Shown here one piece after another: positions 19,001 to 28,008 of a stretch of DNA of 28,008 nt; position 1 is the first letter of the stretch, and the number at the start of each line of letters is the position of its first letter. Source of the stretch: Tieghemiomyces parasiticus. Taxonomy: Eukaryota > Kickxellomycota > Dimargaritomycetes > Dimargaritales > Dimargaritaceae. The stretch lies in NCBI GenBank assembly GCA_027575765.1, contig JANBPT010000624.1, forward strand, positions 1 through 28,008. Reading direction: 5' to 3'. The position numbers and the translations under genes were made by a program. The notes beneath the pieces were generated by a model. That model saw only the letters and a program-made list of their open reading frames with translations. It did no database searches and was not told where the DNA came from.

Positions 19001-19923
19001 GTATCCACCGCCGTGTCCGAGTACTGCAGTTTGTAAAACACGCGCTGGAGGGCCAGAGTCACATTGCGGGTGTCCTTGGCGTCTGGGGTGGGGATGCGAT
19101 ACACGGCACGGCGCAGCTCATTGGTGAAGTAGAGCGACTGCAGCAGCGAGTTCATGTAGCAGGTCGCGCCCTGGTTTACCATGCCCACGTACCCGGACTC
19201 CTTGCGTGAATCGTATTCGGTGAAGCTGTGCCAGAGGGCGCCCACCTCGTCACGGACGGTACGAATGTAGGCGGTGACCGTGAAGGCGTCGTTCTCCATG
19301 AGCGGACGCGTACGGAAGCCAGCGGCAGTTAGATAGCGGTGGTCGGCGAAGCGGTTGAACCCCCAGTCGGCCTCGACGGGGATGAACCGGTGCTGCGACA
19401 CGTTGGTAAGGTGTACCGTCTGGTCGTGCGGGTTGGTAAGGGCTACGTGGAAGTGGGCGCACAGGTACCCTTCGGGTGGGAAGGACTCCTTCATCAGCTC
19501 CAGATACAGAGCCAGGTGGTGTGGTTCCTCGTTGCCCTGCGGGAAGATGAGGAAGCGCCACTTGTGGCCGGCCGCCTCGAAGACAGGGCCCACAGCGCGC
19601 CGTGGGAGGCGGCTAAAGCCGGTCACGTCCCAGCGTCCGAACCCGCTGGACACGACGGGGTACTCGAGCGGCTCCAGGAGGGGCAGGAAACCTTCCTCGA
19701 CCGTTAGGTCCGCGGGGGTGGAGGGGTCCGTCGCGGCGGGCAGGGAGGGCTGTGGAGTATCCTGGCTCACCTCGGAGCCCTGCTCGCACCCATCGTAGAT
19801 CGGAACGGTATGGTTCTGTGGGTCATTCGGTGCAGAGGGGGGGGGAGCGGGCGGGCAATGTCGCGGGGAGAGGTGGTGCGGTGGGGTTAGCCGAAGGATG
19901 CCGAGGTGGTGCAATACGGTCAT
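16093..19923 (-). CDS. UBP15: USP7/Ubp15-type ubiquitin carboxyl-terminal hydrolase
   Basis: A deubiquitinase of the USP7 family, 1276 residues from the first ATG (19923); the frame is open for 11 codons further upstream without an ATG. An N-terminal MATH/TRAF-like domain spans about residues 85-220. The USP catalytic domain follows: Cys box NQGATCYMNSLLQSLYF with catalytic Cys about 255, a QHDVQEF box, His box SGDVSGGHYFALL with His about 497, and Asp in WFRFDDD about 514. The C-terminal 700 residues are the HUBL (ICP0-binding and USP7_C2) region. The protein ends ERSIRIFN, like the C-terminal tail that activates human USP7. Human USP7 is 1102 and yeast Ubp15 1230 residues. A low-complexity acidic insert precedes the tail. 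No introns. In yeast Ubp15 acts on cell-cycle, peroxisomal and endocytic targets; the targets here are unknown. Confidence 0.95.
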   Translation of the reverse strand: MTVLHHLGILRLTPPHHLSPRHCPPAPPPSAPNDPQNHTVPIYDGCEQGSEVSQDTPQPSLPAATDPSTPADLTVEEGFLPLLEPLEYPVVSSGFGRWDVTGFSRLPRRAVGPVFEAAGHKWRFLIFPQGNEEPHHLALYLELMKESFPPEGYLCAHFHVALTNPHDQTVHLTNVSQHRFIPVEADWGFNRFADHRYLTAAGFRTRPLMENDAFTVTAYIRTVRDEVGALWHSFTEYDSRKESGYVGMVNQGATCYMNSLLQSLYFTNELRRAVYRIPTPDAKDTRNVTLALQRVFYKLQYSDTAVDTTELTRSFGWDSLESFMQHDVQEFNRVLQDNLEGKMKGTPVEGTISRLFVGRMKSYIKCVDVDFESSRTEAYYDIQLNVKGCRTLYDSFKDYIAEELLEGDNKYMAEGFGLQDAKKGVIFEAFPPVLHLQLKRFEYDMIHDTMVKINDRHEFPDEIDLVDFLAPGPDRPDSCVYALHGVLVHSGDVSGGHYFALLRPEPNGRWFRFDDDRVVPVRDKDVFEAYYGGEERSQRPGARSTRPALSRYTNAYMLVYIRRDAVDQVLAPVTETDIPQYLRDRFDREKREAEEYQKQLELERTTIKLQLVTDEAIRDHQGFDLLEFDCPEPDAVPLRTMRVPKTLPAAEVASAVAAELGREPGSLRLWQFVGRQNKTNRPDVILGSQIPGQTVEQVQNPRPVKSRPLRLYVETVDPNEPVPDRASQRIILFLKFYDHVARRMTVLGSYSTRGDVTVASAEPALRERAGLPADAELLTYEEVKPGRVDPFEPTDSPVTFFGAEMQSGDILCFQRRPTPDELATNELATVRKYFDYYASHVQVKFLPVTSSDESGDGETTAVIPPKPVWLRLPKQLPYDGVVARLADRLDCDPRKLRLYNIGGGAEPLRVVKRSPHMTLAEMARLWDGVIPPSGLRLHFEILSRTVDELDQCRLLSVAWLAGGVRQEVPFTVLLPKTARVAELETALRAKVAEHFRRPATTGPLRVYTAVDHRIDGVLNASDPLKVISDRALVYAEELPAEELQMTDRDAVVPVFHYYRRSHSTQGIPFFVLVKAGEPVAETKARLQRRLGYGDKEFSKLTPIVFLDSAGPYRFGPLPVSLPAFTSAGENGDADTVGAAAAMEPTDTTIPAVADDVPAPDTTAMDTQEPWPTAGDETAMEMTAGDEPPLTYDPTLPPYEPSVPAGHSTVPPLSAHTADDGDDDDLYDLERQIDDIDGSLSDILTAAGPGHVVIGLDGPDLSQRQSRYSERSIRIFN

Positions 19924-21706
19924 CGGTCGGGGATCCCAACGGCTGGTTATGCCCACCCTGCCTCGTTAGTCGGCCCACGGGGCTAGCAAGCGGGATCGGA
20001 TGATGGGGTAGGCAGGGAAATGAATCTCATCCGCGCGGATGGGGAGGGGCAGTGGCGGAGCCTAGTGGTCCTGCCCGCTTTCGTCGCAAATCAATGCGGG
20101 TGGTCGCATGCCCCGAGGTTGGCGGGTAGTGAGACTTACCATTGTGATCAGATAACTAAAGGAGGTATTAAGAAAGCGCTAAATAGCGAGCCAACGAATG
20201 CCAGACTAGGTGGAATGTAGGGACTAGCGGCGTCGCGGTGCGTGGGAAGGTGGGGGGCAGGGCGGAGTTTGAGCCTTGAGGGGGCAGGAAATCTGTCGGA
20301 TTACATATATTGGTGATGGCGGTGGTAGATTCGACCAAGGTTCCACCGGTAAGGCACGCAGGGGCGTATGGAGGGCTAGGTTTGTAGGGGAGGGGAGGTT
20401 TCTACGGTAAAGCAGGATGCTGGACAGTAGGAACCAGGTGCAGGCAATTCGAAGGTGGAAGGTCGGGGCAGAGAGGTAACGCAAGGAGGATGGGTGCAGC
20501 CGTAATGTTCAACAGTCGCTAGAAACGGGTGGAGACAAAAAGTAGGAGCGCGGACAGCTACTGGTGGGTAGAGGACCATGAATATGAGGGGAGGGATACG
20601 TCAGAGGTATCGTGGAAAATAATCCCGGGGATGGGAAATAGAGACCGGTAAGGTGAGTACAAAGTGGAGGACCGGTTAGCAATATGCGAGTGACGGTTAA
20701 AGGCATTGAATTGTATCTGCCTGCGCGAAGATATGGTAGCCTAGTCAGCCATGCTGAGGAACAGGGCGGGGCCACACGCCCAGGTGGTGCCATTGACAGG
20801 CACTGCGTAGCCAGTCAGTTGGGAGACACCTAGAGAAGCGTGGCAAGGCCACACGCACTATACCCGCACCCAGAACAATGGCAGGCGGTCAAGTGGGCTG
20901 CCGCCTGTTAGGGCGAAGGGTTCTTACCTGGCGGAAGGTAGGAATGCGAAGCGCGTGTTAGTTGACCGAATACGAGAGGGTAGTGCCAATAAAGTATAAA
21001 GGCAGTCTGAGGAGAGCACTATTGAAAACTAAGGGCCCCAGGACATCAAACTTACGCTCGAGAAATAGGGCATTGCGCTACGGGTCAAGGTGCGGAAATT
21101 ATGGGTGGACTTCGGGTGAATGCTGCGGCAGGTGTGTAGGAACTGATGCCCCCCCCACAGATAATGCTGATGCCATCCGCCCACGCCTAGTGCGCCATTC
21201 CCCCCTTAATTGTCTCAATATCGACCAGATAGATCGACAAAATTGGAATAAGCAATGACCCACTTCTACCGCCCCAGACTAGGGAAGACGACTGACAAGC
21301 GCCAGCAAAGGTGCTTACCACATCTGGATCGTTCGCAGTGGCCAACGTCTGCACACCTTAAGCTAGCCGGGCCACTGGGAAGCGGACCGGGCAGCGACGA
21401 GCGGAGTTGGCGATTCTGAGTAACGGCGTTCGTCCCCCGTATCACCCGAGCCGGCCCCTGGCGCCGAGGGGGGGGGGATTGACGCCTTGTATACCGGCCG
21501 GTCCCAGTCCCGGAAAGCTCTCATCTCGTCGAGAATGGGATGGCATCGGCGGGCCTTTCTCCCACGGCCAACTCATCTCATCGCCACCCAGTCTTTGCAA
21601 TCAAACGTCGCGGCAGCTGCTTATGAAGCACCCTCACCTTCCTCCGCTGATTCGGCCTGCCCGACTTTGACCCACTCTAGTCATCATAGTAAACCCATCC
21701 CCGCCC
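19924..21706. other. divergent intergenic region between USP7 and the synergin-like gene
   Basis: About 1.8 kb between two gene starts facing away from each other, so it should contain both promoters. Open frames here are short, proline-rich or without ATG, and none shows a domain. No tRNA or repeat with a second copy was noticed. G-runs occur around 21470. Long 5' UTRs or 5' UTR introns are possible but cannot be defined. Confidence 0.4.
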
Positions 21707-23413
21707 ATGGACGACTTCGGCCTCTTTACGAATGCATGGTCACGCGAGAATTCCGCGAATTTTCCGGCTCCGCCCCTGCCGCCTCCCCGGAATCGCCGGG
21801 CACATTCGGTGCTGGCACCCGGGGCCCCTACCTCGTCTTTAGTCATGCCCACCATGGCGCCCTTCCAGTTTGCCCCGGCGGACTCCGCTGTGTCTCTGTT
21901 CGACCACTCGCCGTGGGGTAGCGACACAAAGCCATTAGGTAAAGACCTCGCTGGCTTATAAAAAAATTACACTTGCTCCGCCACCATTTCAAACTTACCG
22001 GTGGTTTCTTTTCTAACGTGCCCGTTTAGCCGACCTCTATCCCTACCCGGGCGTAATCTTTTTCCTGCCCAGATTTACTGGATAGTTTCGCATCCTCACC
22101 TCTGGCGTCGCATACGTTAGCACCAACTAAACCCAAGTAAGTTGCCAAAGGGGCAGACCAGAAACTAGGTATTGGACATGGCAAAGTCGATTTTGCGTGC
22201 ACCGTTGACTAATGCGCCTCCTGTGGACCCTCCCCTCTGCCGGTCTTGTCTTCCCGTTCGTGCTTCCAGCCAACCATCATTCACCTTTGACTCGCCCAAT
22301 CTGGCGCTGGCAACGGCTTTGCCACCGCCGCTGCTTGCCCTGGCGCCGGAGACCACAACCTGGGGTGACTTTATGGAATCCCCGGTCAGTGCAACGCCTG
22401 TCACGCCATTACCTGCTGCCCCTCCGGCCGTGCTCGCCACCAATCAGCTGAGCCCCGCTGTCCCAGCTGCAACCGAACCAATCACGACAATAGATGCTAC
22501 TCGGTCGTGCAAGCCGCCGGCCGATACCCTCGCCGCCAGCCCTCCTCAATCGAGCCCTGACGGCCCCGTTCGGGCCACAGAACCCGTCTCAGATCACAGC
22601 CCGAACGCTGGCGACCACACCCAACTCGTTGAGACGTGGGACCGGTGCCTAGAGCAATGCGTTACCAGCATGAAGAGGGCGACGGACTTTCTGGCCAAGC
22701 TGGCCTCACTAGGCCCCACCGAGGCCGCCCTCACTCGCGTGCTCCGTAGCAGCCGGGTTCGAGATTTCCTACAAGGTAAGCAAGGCTGATGATGCAGCCT
22801 AACCACGCATGGTGTTTCACGCTGGCCGGTGTTCAGCATCTCGCGAGTACCCTAGGATCCAGTCCTAACCCTCACGTATTACCTCCATCGCCCCCACCGG
22901 CCCATTTCTTGATTTACCGCCTCTTTTCTGTGGTCGGCCAGGCACTGCCGAAATCTACCACATGGCCGAGCGAATCGACCGGTCTCTGGAGGGCAGCCGA
23001 TGCGCCTTTACAGCATCGGCAGGTCAGCGCCTTGCCGACCGCATCCGGGAGTGCCATCTAGCACGACACTTCGTTGGGCACTGGACTGAGAAACACCATC
23101 CGTGCGAACTGGTAAGTGCCTAGCCCATCGCGCGGCCTACCGTTGGGATTGTACTCAAGTTTTACTAAACCTGATGCTAACCGTTTTCCTAACTACCCCT
23201 TTGACGAGAATATCTTCTCGCCAGCTCTGGCTTACCGAAACATTTCAACCCGAACCGTACCCATCCGCCGTAGAAGATGGCAACGGGGTATGCGGCATCT
23301 GTTTACAGACCATCCGCTCCCCGCCGGCCACCAGGGCCCGCACCGGGATTGACCACGAAGGTCACCGCTACCACGCCGTCTGTATCAATTACTATCTTCA
23401 CTGTGTACTTTAA
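21707..23413 (+). CDS. synergin-gamma-like AP-1 accessory protein; join(21707..21938,22073..22136,22270..22775,22942..23111,23225..23413)
   Basis: Five exons join in frame to a 386-residue protein; ATG context is GCCCATGG and all four introns are GT...AG (134, 133, 166 and 113 nt). The C-terminal third (about residues 219-386) resembles the conserved end of gamma-synergin: ETWDRCLEQC, DFLQGTAEIYHMAERI, then CGIC (Cys 347 and 350) and YHAVC (His 374, Cys 377), a probable zinc site. The N-terminal part is disordered and carries WGDF (130-133), the consensus for binding gamma-ear/GGA-ear domains, plus DDFGLF at the N terminus and DLLDSF at 78-83. The inferred role is clathrin/AP-1 traffic at the Golgi and endosomes. 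The family assignment rests on remembered motif spacing, so it needs a profile search. Confidence 0.75.
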
Positions 23414-23592
23414 GCCTGTAACCTTTTCTCACCTGCATACCAAGCCTACAGCCACGTTGTAGCCAACGAACAAGAAAATTCCAATCAGATTGGACCATTC
23501 CAGGCCTCGAAGGTATACCATCCAATTGGACCACAAATGATACCGAGGGGAAGGGGAGGGACTAGGTCCGTTTATCTTACAATATACATTGG

Positions 23593-24100
23593 TTACACGT
23601 TGTCGTCAAACTGTGCAAATTCAACCCCGATGGGTTCGATGTGCTCGGCTGGGTTGCGCATCATGTTTCTCTATAAATAATTACAATTCAATACAAGCAG
23701 GGTAAAGCCACCGAGATATATACATACATATAATAGCAGGTGAGAAGGTTAGTCGGCCTGACCGAGGACTATTGCCTGAATGGGCCTGCCCAAACGTCAA
23801 AAACAACTCCGTATACCTCATATTTTGAATGCTTACCCAATGCGCGCGGTCCTCTTCGGCCTGTTCCAGCTCTACCGTATCCGTCCATTCGTTGACCATT
23901 TCGAGCCGAACTGGGCCCTCGCCGTCGGCCAAGTGCGAACTGGGGGCGGCGAGGGGAGGGCCGCCGGGCCGGTGGGTGGGGGCCTGGGCTGTGGGGTACC
24001 ACAGACCGGGATGTGGATGGGGTAGTAAGGACGGTAGGTAGTCGAAGGTCTCAGGGAACATGGCTAGGTAAGGGTACGACGAGGCAAGGTAATGGCGCAT
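23593..24100 (-). CDS. APC15: APC15/Mnd2-like anaphase-promoting complex subunit; complement(join(23593..23670,23837..24100))
   Basis: Two exons of 88 and 25 codons joined across a 166-nt intron (23671-23836, GTAAGC...TATAG, phase 0) give a 113-residue protein. Two blocks match APC15: an N-terminal LPSLLPHPHPGLWY block and, after an insert, EWTDTVELEQAEEDRAHW followed, across the splice, by HIEPIGVEF. In APC15 these correspond to the FPSLFPR...LWF start and the helix ending at NLVPIG. APC15 sits in the APC/C near the mitotic checkpoint complex and promotes Cdc20 ubiquitylation. The acidic tail of animal APC15 is almost absent here: the protein ends QFDDNV. It is tail-to-tail with the synergin-like gene, 179 bp apart. 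The gene is small and divergent, so confidence is moderate. Confidence 0.7.
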
Positions 24101-26424
24101 GCAGAACGGCGGAAGTGGCGGCGTGAAAGTTACTACAGGCGGGTAGAGAGAAAAGGTCTGGTGTCTATCACATTCGCAGGGCTAACGTTGTTCAAAACAG
24201 AAACTGATATGGTTACGTCACGTGATAATGCTCCCAGCGTCTATTTTGAATTTAATTGCTGGAGGAACCATATCCACTGGCAGCCTCAGTGCCCACTTTG
24301 CCAGTGCCGTGAAGAGAGTAAGCAGCGACACTGCTATGCATAGGAAGAGGGGGGGTTCTATTCAGTACAAAGCCGTAAAATCCACTATTGCGGCGCTTGA
24401 CCATCGGTTCAACCGTCGGAAGAAGGCTCGCGCGGCCACTGTAGCACCAGTACCAAGGGGCTCCGTGAAGCCCTGATCTCCAATATCTCGACTGAGCGAT
24501 ACTGTCCCCTGATCGCCCTAGCAACCGAGCTGGTGGGTAAATACAGGGCCCTGTATATTGGCGCCGGCTTCAATTAAACGCTACTTGTCAAACTTCTGAC
24601 CGTCACCCGGACGGTTTACCTGGGTAATGCTTATACATGGTACTTGACGGAAGACCTGATGACAGTTACATAGGACAAAGTGTAGTCAATGACTGTATTA
24701 GGCCAATGTTCAAGGGGGGCTTCCTAGAGACCAGGTCCCTTCTGCAATGAGTGTAGGCGCGAGGCGACGGTAATCGAGGGGTCAGAGGTGACTGCACAAC
24801 ATCCTTATCATCACATGCTGTTGTTCGTCAGTCTGTCGGTCCCAGTCAGACGGGATGAAACCCCACTACCCCGCTTGACGTGGTCGTCCTTTTAAAATTC
24901 AGATTGCTAAAGGGAGAGGGGCGAGCTGATAATGGAGAGACAGTGGTGGACTGTGCACGACGGGGCGAATAATATGTATATAGTAGCCGTATACGGAGTA
25001 ACATACTCACTTCCACGTGTCCCCCGCATGGCTTCTCTACACAGTCCCTGGAAACGGGATGGCGGCCAGGATCGGATGGATGGGAAGCTATAGGCCTTGG
25101 CCTATTTGATCAAGTCGGAAATGGAAGTGTTGGGACGCGTCACCAGGTATCAGGAGTGATGGTGTAATGGGTAGGAGAATTAACCACGACCTCCGATACC
25201 CCATACTAGACTACTGGTGTCGGTCTCCACATGGTCGGAAAGGAGTGGCGGGAGCGTAAGGGGTAGATTGGGTCCGGCGGTTCGTCTGCAAAGTGATTAG
25301 CGAGCCCTACAGGTTGAGTGTTCCCGCTGGGCCACCTTGCATTTATCACCACGCCAGCTGTTACTTCAGTTGCGTAGATTGTGTCCACCTCGTCTGGGAT
25401 ACAGAGGAAAGGGGGTAGGCGGGAGGGGCTCGCCTAACGGAGGCGCTTGAACAGGTTGTATCCCACAAGACTCCTTGGCTACCAGGTGGTAGCCCAGTAC
25501 CCATCCTGCACAATTGGCCAAGAGGATACTTCCGCTACCAACATCACCACACTCCCACTGCACCCACAGCGGCGCCCTTGACTAGCGAGCTCTGGCTGGG
25601 CAGAAGATTGAACAAGGGGATCGGCCCGCCATCCGCCCTTCAGGCCCTACACACACACACAGCTTGTACCGCTCGTGACCCAGCTCGGTTTGGACACCAA
25701 TGCGAATGCAGCTGGTTGTTTTCTGACGGGCCACCCCGGGGTGCCGCTGGAGTTCAAGAACTTGGGGGGATCGGTAGCGTGACTACAGTCGCCCAAGGGT
25801 CCACCCTCCTCCCTAGTCACAAACTATGTAGTCGACGGCGGAGTTTGGCCACGCGGACTTCCACCTTCCACACACCCCTTATGCAAAGCCTATATAAATA
25901 ATATACCCTTGGCTCTGAGTCAATCTATTCCCTGTCATTTTTTTCTTCTCTTCCTTCCACACTTGGCGAATAATTACCCACCCAGCGTCCCGTTGTTGCT
26001 AAACCTACTTTCCAGTCCATCTAGCTATCCTATATTCGGACCAGCGCCTTTTTACCCTTGACTGTCTCACCTGGTGCCCCACTTGGCAATATTGTCGCAC
26101 GTCTTTCACCGCGGAACAACTCATCCCGGCAGCCCCGACCCGCTTCTACCGACTGCCTTACAGCCCTATCCTATCTCCACTGCCACGTCGACTTTGTCAC
26201 TTCTTGTACAACTCGGCTCGAGCCGCTCTCACTCAACCCGAAGCCACCTCTTGCCCCACTCGAAGCTTGCGGCCTACGGCTTTGCGACCGCCCTAACGCC
26301 GACACCTAGTCTACCTACTGAACTGCCCCGCACCTACAGTGACAGTGGACCGGTACCCTGTCTACCGCTTCCTATTGGGCCCTCAGCACCCCATCGTCAC
26401 CTCATTCTCCACCCCGACCGAGCC
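24101..26424. other. gene-free interval between APC15 and GID4
   Basis: About 2.3 kb. On the plus strand at about 24222-24580 two overlapping frames look somewhat coding (one ends RFNRRKKARAATVAPV; the next has an ATG-less stretch with RYCPLIALATELVGKY), but no gene model or domain can be given. A short AC repeat lies near 25650. From about 25920 to 26424 the plus strand has no ATG, and the GID4 frame is already open from 26062. A tRNA-like D-arm sequence near 25158 does not fold into a tRNA. Confidence 0.4.
25891..25905 (+). promoter_or_regulatory. TATA box, likely GID4 core promoter
   Basis: TATATAAATAATATA is followed by a pyrimidine-rich stretch (25925-25960), the usual arrangement around fungal transcription starts. 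The next ATG on this strand is the proposed GID4 start at 26425, which would give a 5' UTR of roughly 500 nt. Confidence 0.5.
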
Positions 26425-28008
26425 ATGCCCGTCAACGCACCCGGCGCACCCCACCTGGCGGTCCTCACCACACCGCCGCCGGCCATGTCCTTGGCCAGCG
26501 AGGCAGTCCCGATGCTCCGCGGGTCCCGCTCTAAGGCTGACCTGTCCAGCCATATCGAGGCCGAGCGTGGCCTAGTCAACCCGTCGGACCTGTCCACGAG
26601 CTCCAGTGGAAGTAGTAGCAGCAGTGGCTCGCCAACTCTCAGCAGTCACAACCCTACTGACTCCGACAGTGACGACTACCCTTCTCTCGACGAAGGGCAC
26701 CGCATGGGCACTACACTACCGGGGTCGGGCCTAGTCAGCCCGCACGTCTCCACCACACCCTTGCTGGCCTATGGAACAAAGGTGGCCCCTGTCCGGCTTA
26801 CCCCTCGTAAGCGATGTGGCCATCACGACGAAACCGTGCTTAAGACACGCCGCCTGGGGGCCTCGGTGGACTTCTTTGGCAGTACATTCACCACCTTTAA
26901 CGACCGGCCCGTCCATACTGCCCACCTGTATCCTGGCAGTAGGTTTGTGGGCCAGCAGGTCAACAAGAAGCATGTTTACCGAGTCGAGGTTGTCCTCAGC
27001 GTAAGTTTGTGCACCATTTTTGATGCTTCAACCGCCCCTTCCGAACTATGAATGGGCACACAGGAGGACATGTAGTGAAGGAGTGGGGTGAACCTATCCC
27101 CACTTTCTATGTATTGACGGTGGCAGCTCTCTTTGGCCAGCTGTCCCCATGTGCACGGGACTGGGTCGTGTGACTCTTCCCCTCACCTCACCAGTAGTGG
27201 TAGACCCCTCGGCCGAAGGATTGGCTTCCTGTCAATCCGAGTAAAGGAACGAACAATTTGACTGGATGGGTAATCGTCATTCGATGATGTGCCCCTTACA
27301 GAAGTCTCGGTTTAGCCCCTCCCCCGTTCTAAGGCCCAGGCCTAGCTGTTCGAGCAGGATGCTGGGGTTCCTTACCTCTAGAGCTGCCATTAGCACCCCC
27401 AATCCTCCAGATGTAGAGGAGAAACTGGCGGCCTCGTACGCCATGCTAGCCACACGCCTTGAAAACACCCTACTAACCCTCTACTCGCTTCCTGCCTCCC
27501 GTCACCATTTATCCCATCCCCCCACTTGCCTTCACATCTGACGTCTGAACTCATTTATTATTTACTACGACTCCTATCTGGCTTGCCCATTGACCTTCGG
27601 TCGGTCCAATCGACTCTCCACCGATAGCATGTGGACCTGCGGAGCTCAACCCTCAGCGGCTACCTGACCATCCACAATCTCACTGACGATTTACCCACCC
27701 TCACCACGTTCTTCGAATCCGAGGTGGTCGGTGACAAGTACACGTTCGCCACCAAAAAATGGCGGTCATCCGTCAGCAACGATCTAGTGCACTGGGTAAG
27801 TATCTGGATCTTCGAGCTTCCTGGCAGTCCACCGAGCTCCCCTATAGACTTTCCCTCCTACAGTGGGTATCTAATCATGTAACCTACCTATTAACTATCC
27901 GTCTGTAACTCTGTCCCGATACTAGGTAAAATTCCCCGAATTTGTCGAACTCCAGGGCCGGTCAGGTGAGGAACTGCCGCGTATCTACCCGCACGATCAG
28001 AGCACTCT
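26425..28008 (+). CDS. GID4: Gid4/Vid24 N-degron receptor of the GID/CTLH E3 ligase, 3' truncated; join(26425..27000,27628..27795,27926..28008)
   Basis: Gid4 is the substrate receptor that recognises Pro/N-degrons for the GID (CTLH) ubiquitin ligase, which in yeast degrades gluconeogenic enzymes. Three exons are visible, joined in phase 0 across introns of 627 nt (27001-27627) and 130 nt (27796-27925), giving about 275 residues before the window ends. The beta-barrel core begins at LYPGSRFVGQQV (168-179) and continues YRVEVVLS/HVDL across the first splice, then LSGYLTIHNLTDDLPTLTTF and, across the second splice, VHW/VKFPEF. All match the Vid24/Gid4 family in order. The N-terminal 165 residues are Ser/Pro-rich and probably disordered. 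The start is the first ATG; the frame is open about 121 codons further upstream without an ATG. Confidence 0.92.
27266..27541 (+). other. 91-codon ORF inside GID4 intron 1
   Basis: An ATG-initiated frame lies wholly within the unusually long first GID4 intron. It encodes a basic start and a helical-looking stretch (VEEKLAASYAMLATRL). The flanking exons join perfectly without it, and it has no recognised domain, so it is probably a chance ORF. It could also be an alternative exon with its own start. Confidence 0.2.

Noticed and set aside
19924..19956. GTG-initiated extension of the USP7 frame
   Set aside because: Nuclear fungal genes normally start at ATG; the first in-frame ATG is at 19923.
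22172..22269. ATG-less or internal start of the synergin-like gene at about 22178
   Set aside because: A branch site (TTGACTAAT) and pyrimidine-rich acceptor at 22269 show this stretch is intron, and splicing keeps the frame from 21707.
24222..24580. Two overlapping coding-like plus-strand frames
   Set aside because: No donor/acceptor pair joins them convincingly and neither matches a known family.
25155..25205. tRNA-like D-arm (TGGTGTAATGGGTAG)
   Set aside because: No matching acceptor stem, anticodon arm or B box (GGTTCRANNCC) follows at the right distance.

Overview
The window looks like a contig from an early-diverging filamentous fungus. The genes are GC-rich, introns are mostly short (130-170 nt) with GTAAGN donors and CTAAY/CTGAC-type branch sites, and a tRNA-Leu and a decayed Ty3/gypsy LTR retrotransposon are present. 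The mix of fungal-type genes (Ubp15/USP7, Ptr2, Vid24/Gid4) with a synergin-gamma-like protein best fits a zygomycete-grade lineage such as Zoopagomycota. That placement is inference.

Layout. 1-694: AT-rich, gene-free, probably older repeat DNA. 695-6476: a complete but dead Ty3/gypsy element in minus orientation. It has two 478-bp LTRs, a primer-binding site, gag with a zinc knuckle, protease, a dUTPase-like domain, RT, RNase H, integrase and a polypurine tract. It ends 9 bp before tRNA-Leu(AAG) (6486-6567). 6576-8570: gene-free. 8571-12253 (+): CTF18 (2 exons), tail-to-tail with a PTR2-family peptide transporter (14592-12481, -). 14593-16092: gene-free apart from weak small ORFs. 19923-16093 (-): a USP7/Ubp15-type deubiquitinase. 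19924-21706: gene-free divergent interval. 21707-23413 (+): five-exon gene for a synergin-gamma-like AP-1 accessory protein, tail-to-tail with a two-exon APC15-like gene (24100-23593, -). 24101-26424: gene-free with a TATA box near 25891. 26425-28008 (+): GID4/Vid24, three exons visible, cut by the window end.

How the genes relate. These are single-copy housekeeping eukaryotic genes, not an operon. Three belong to ubiquitin pathways (USP7-type DUB, APC/C subunit, GID/CTLH receptor), and CTF18 loads PCNA for replication and cohesion. The most unusual material is the retroelement: a dUTPase-like domain between protease and RT, insertion against a tRNA gene, and inactivation mainly by point mutations that look like C-to-T/G-to-A transitions. 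The synergin-like gene is the most interesting host gene. Splice models were derived by hand from reading-frame continuity and splice consensus, and no database search was possible.
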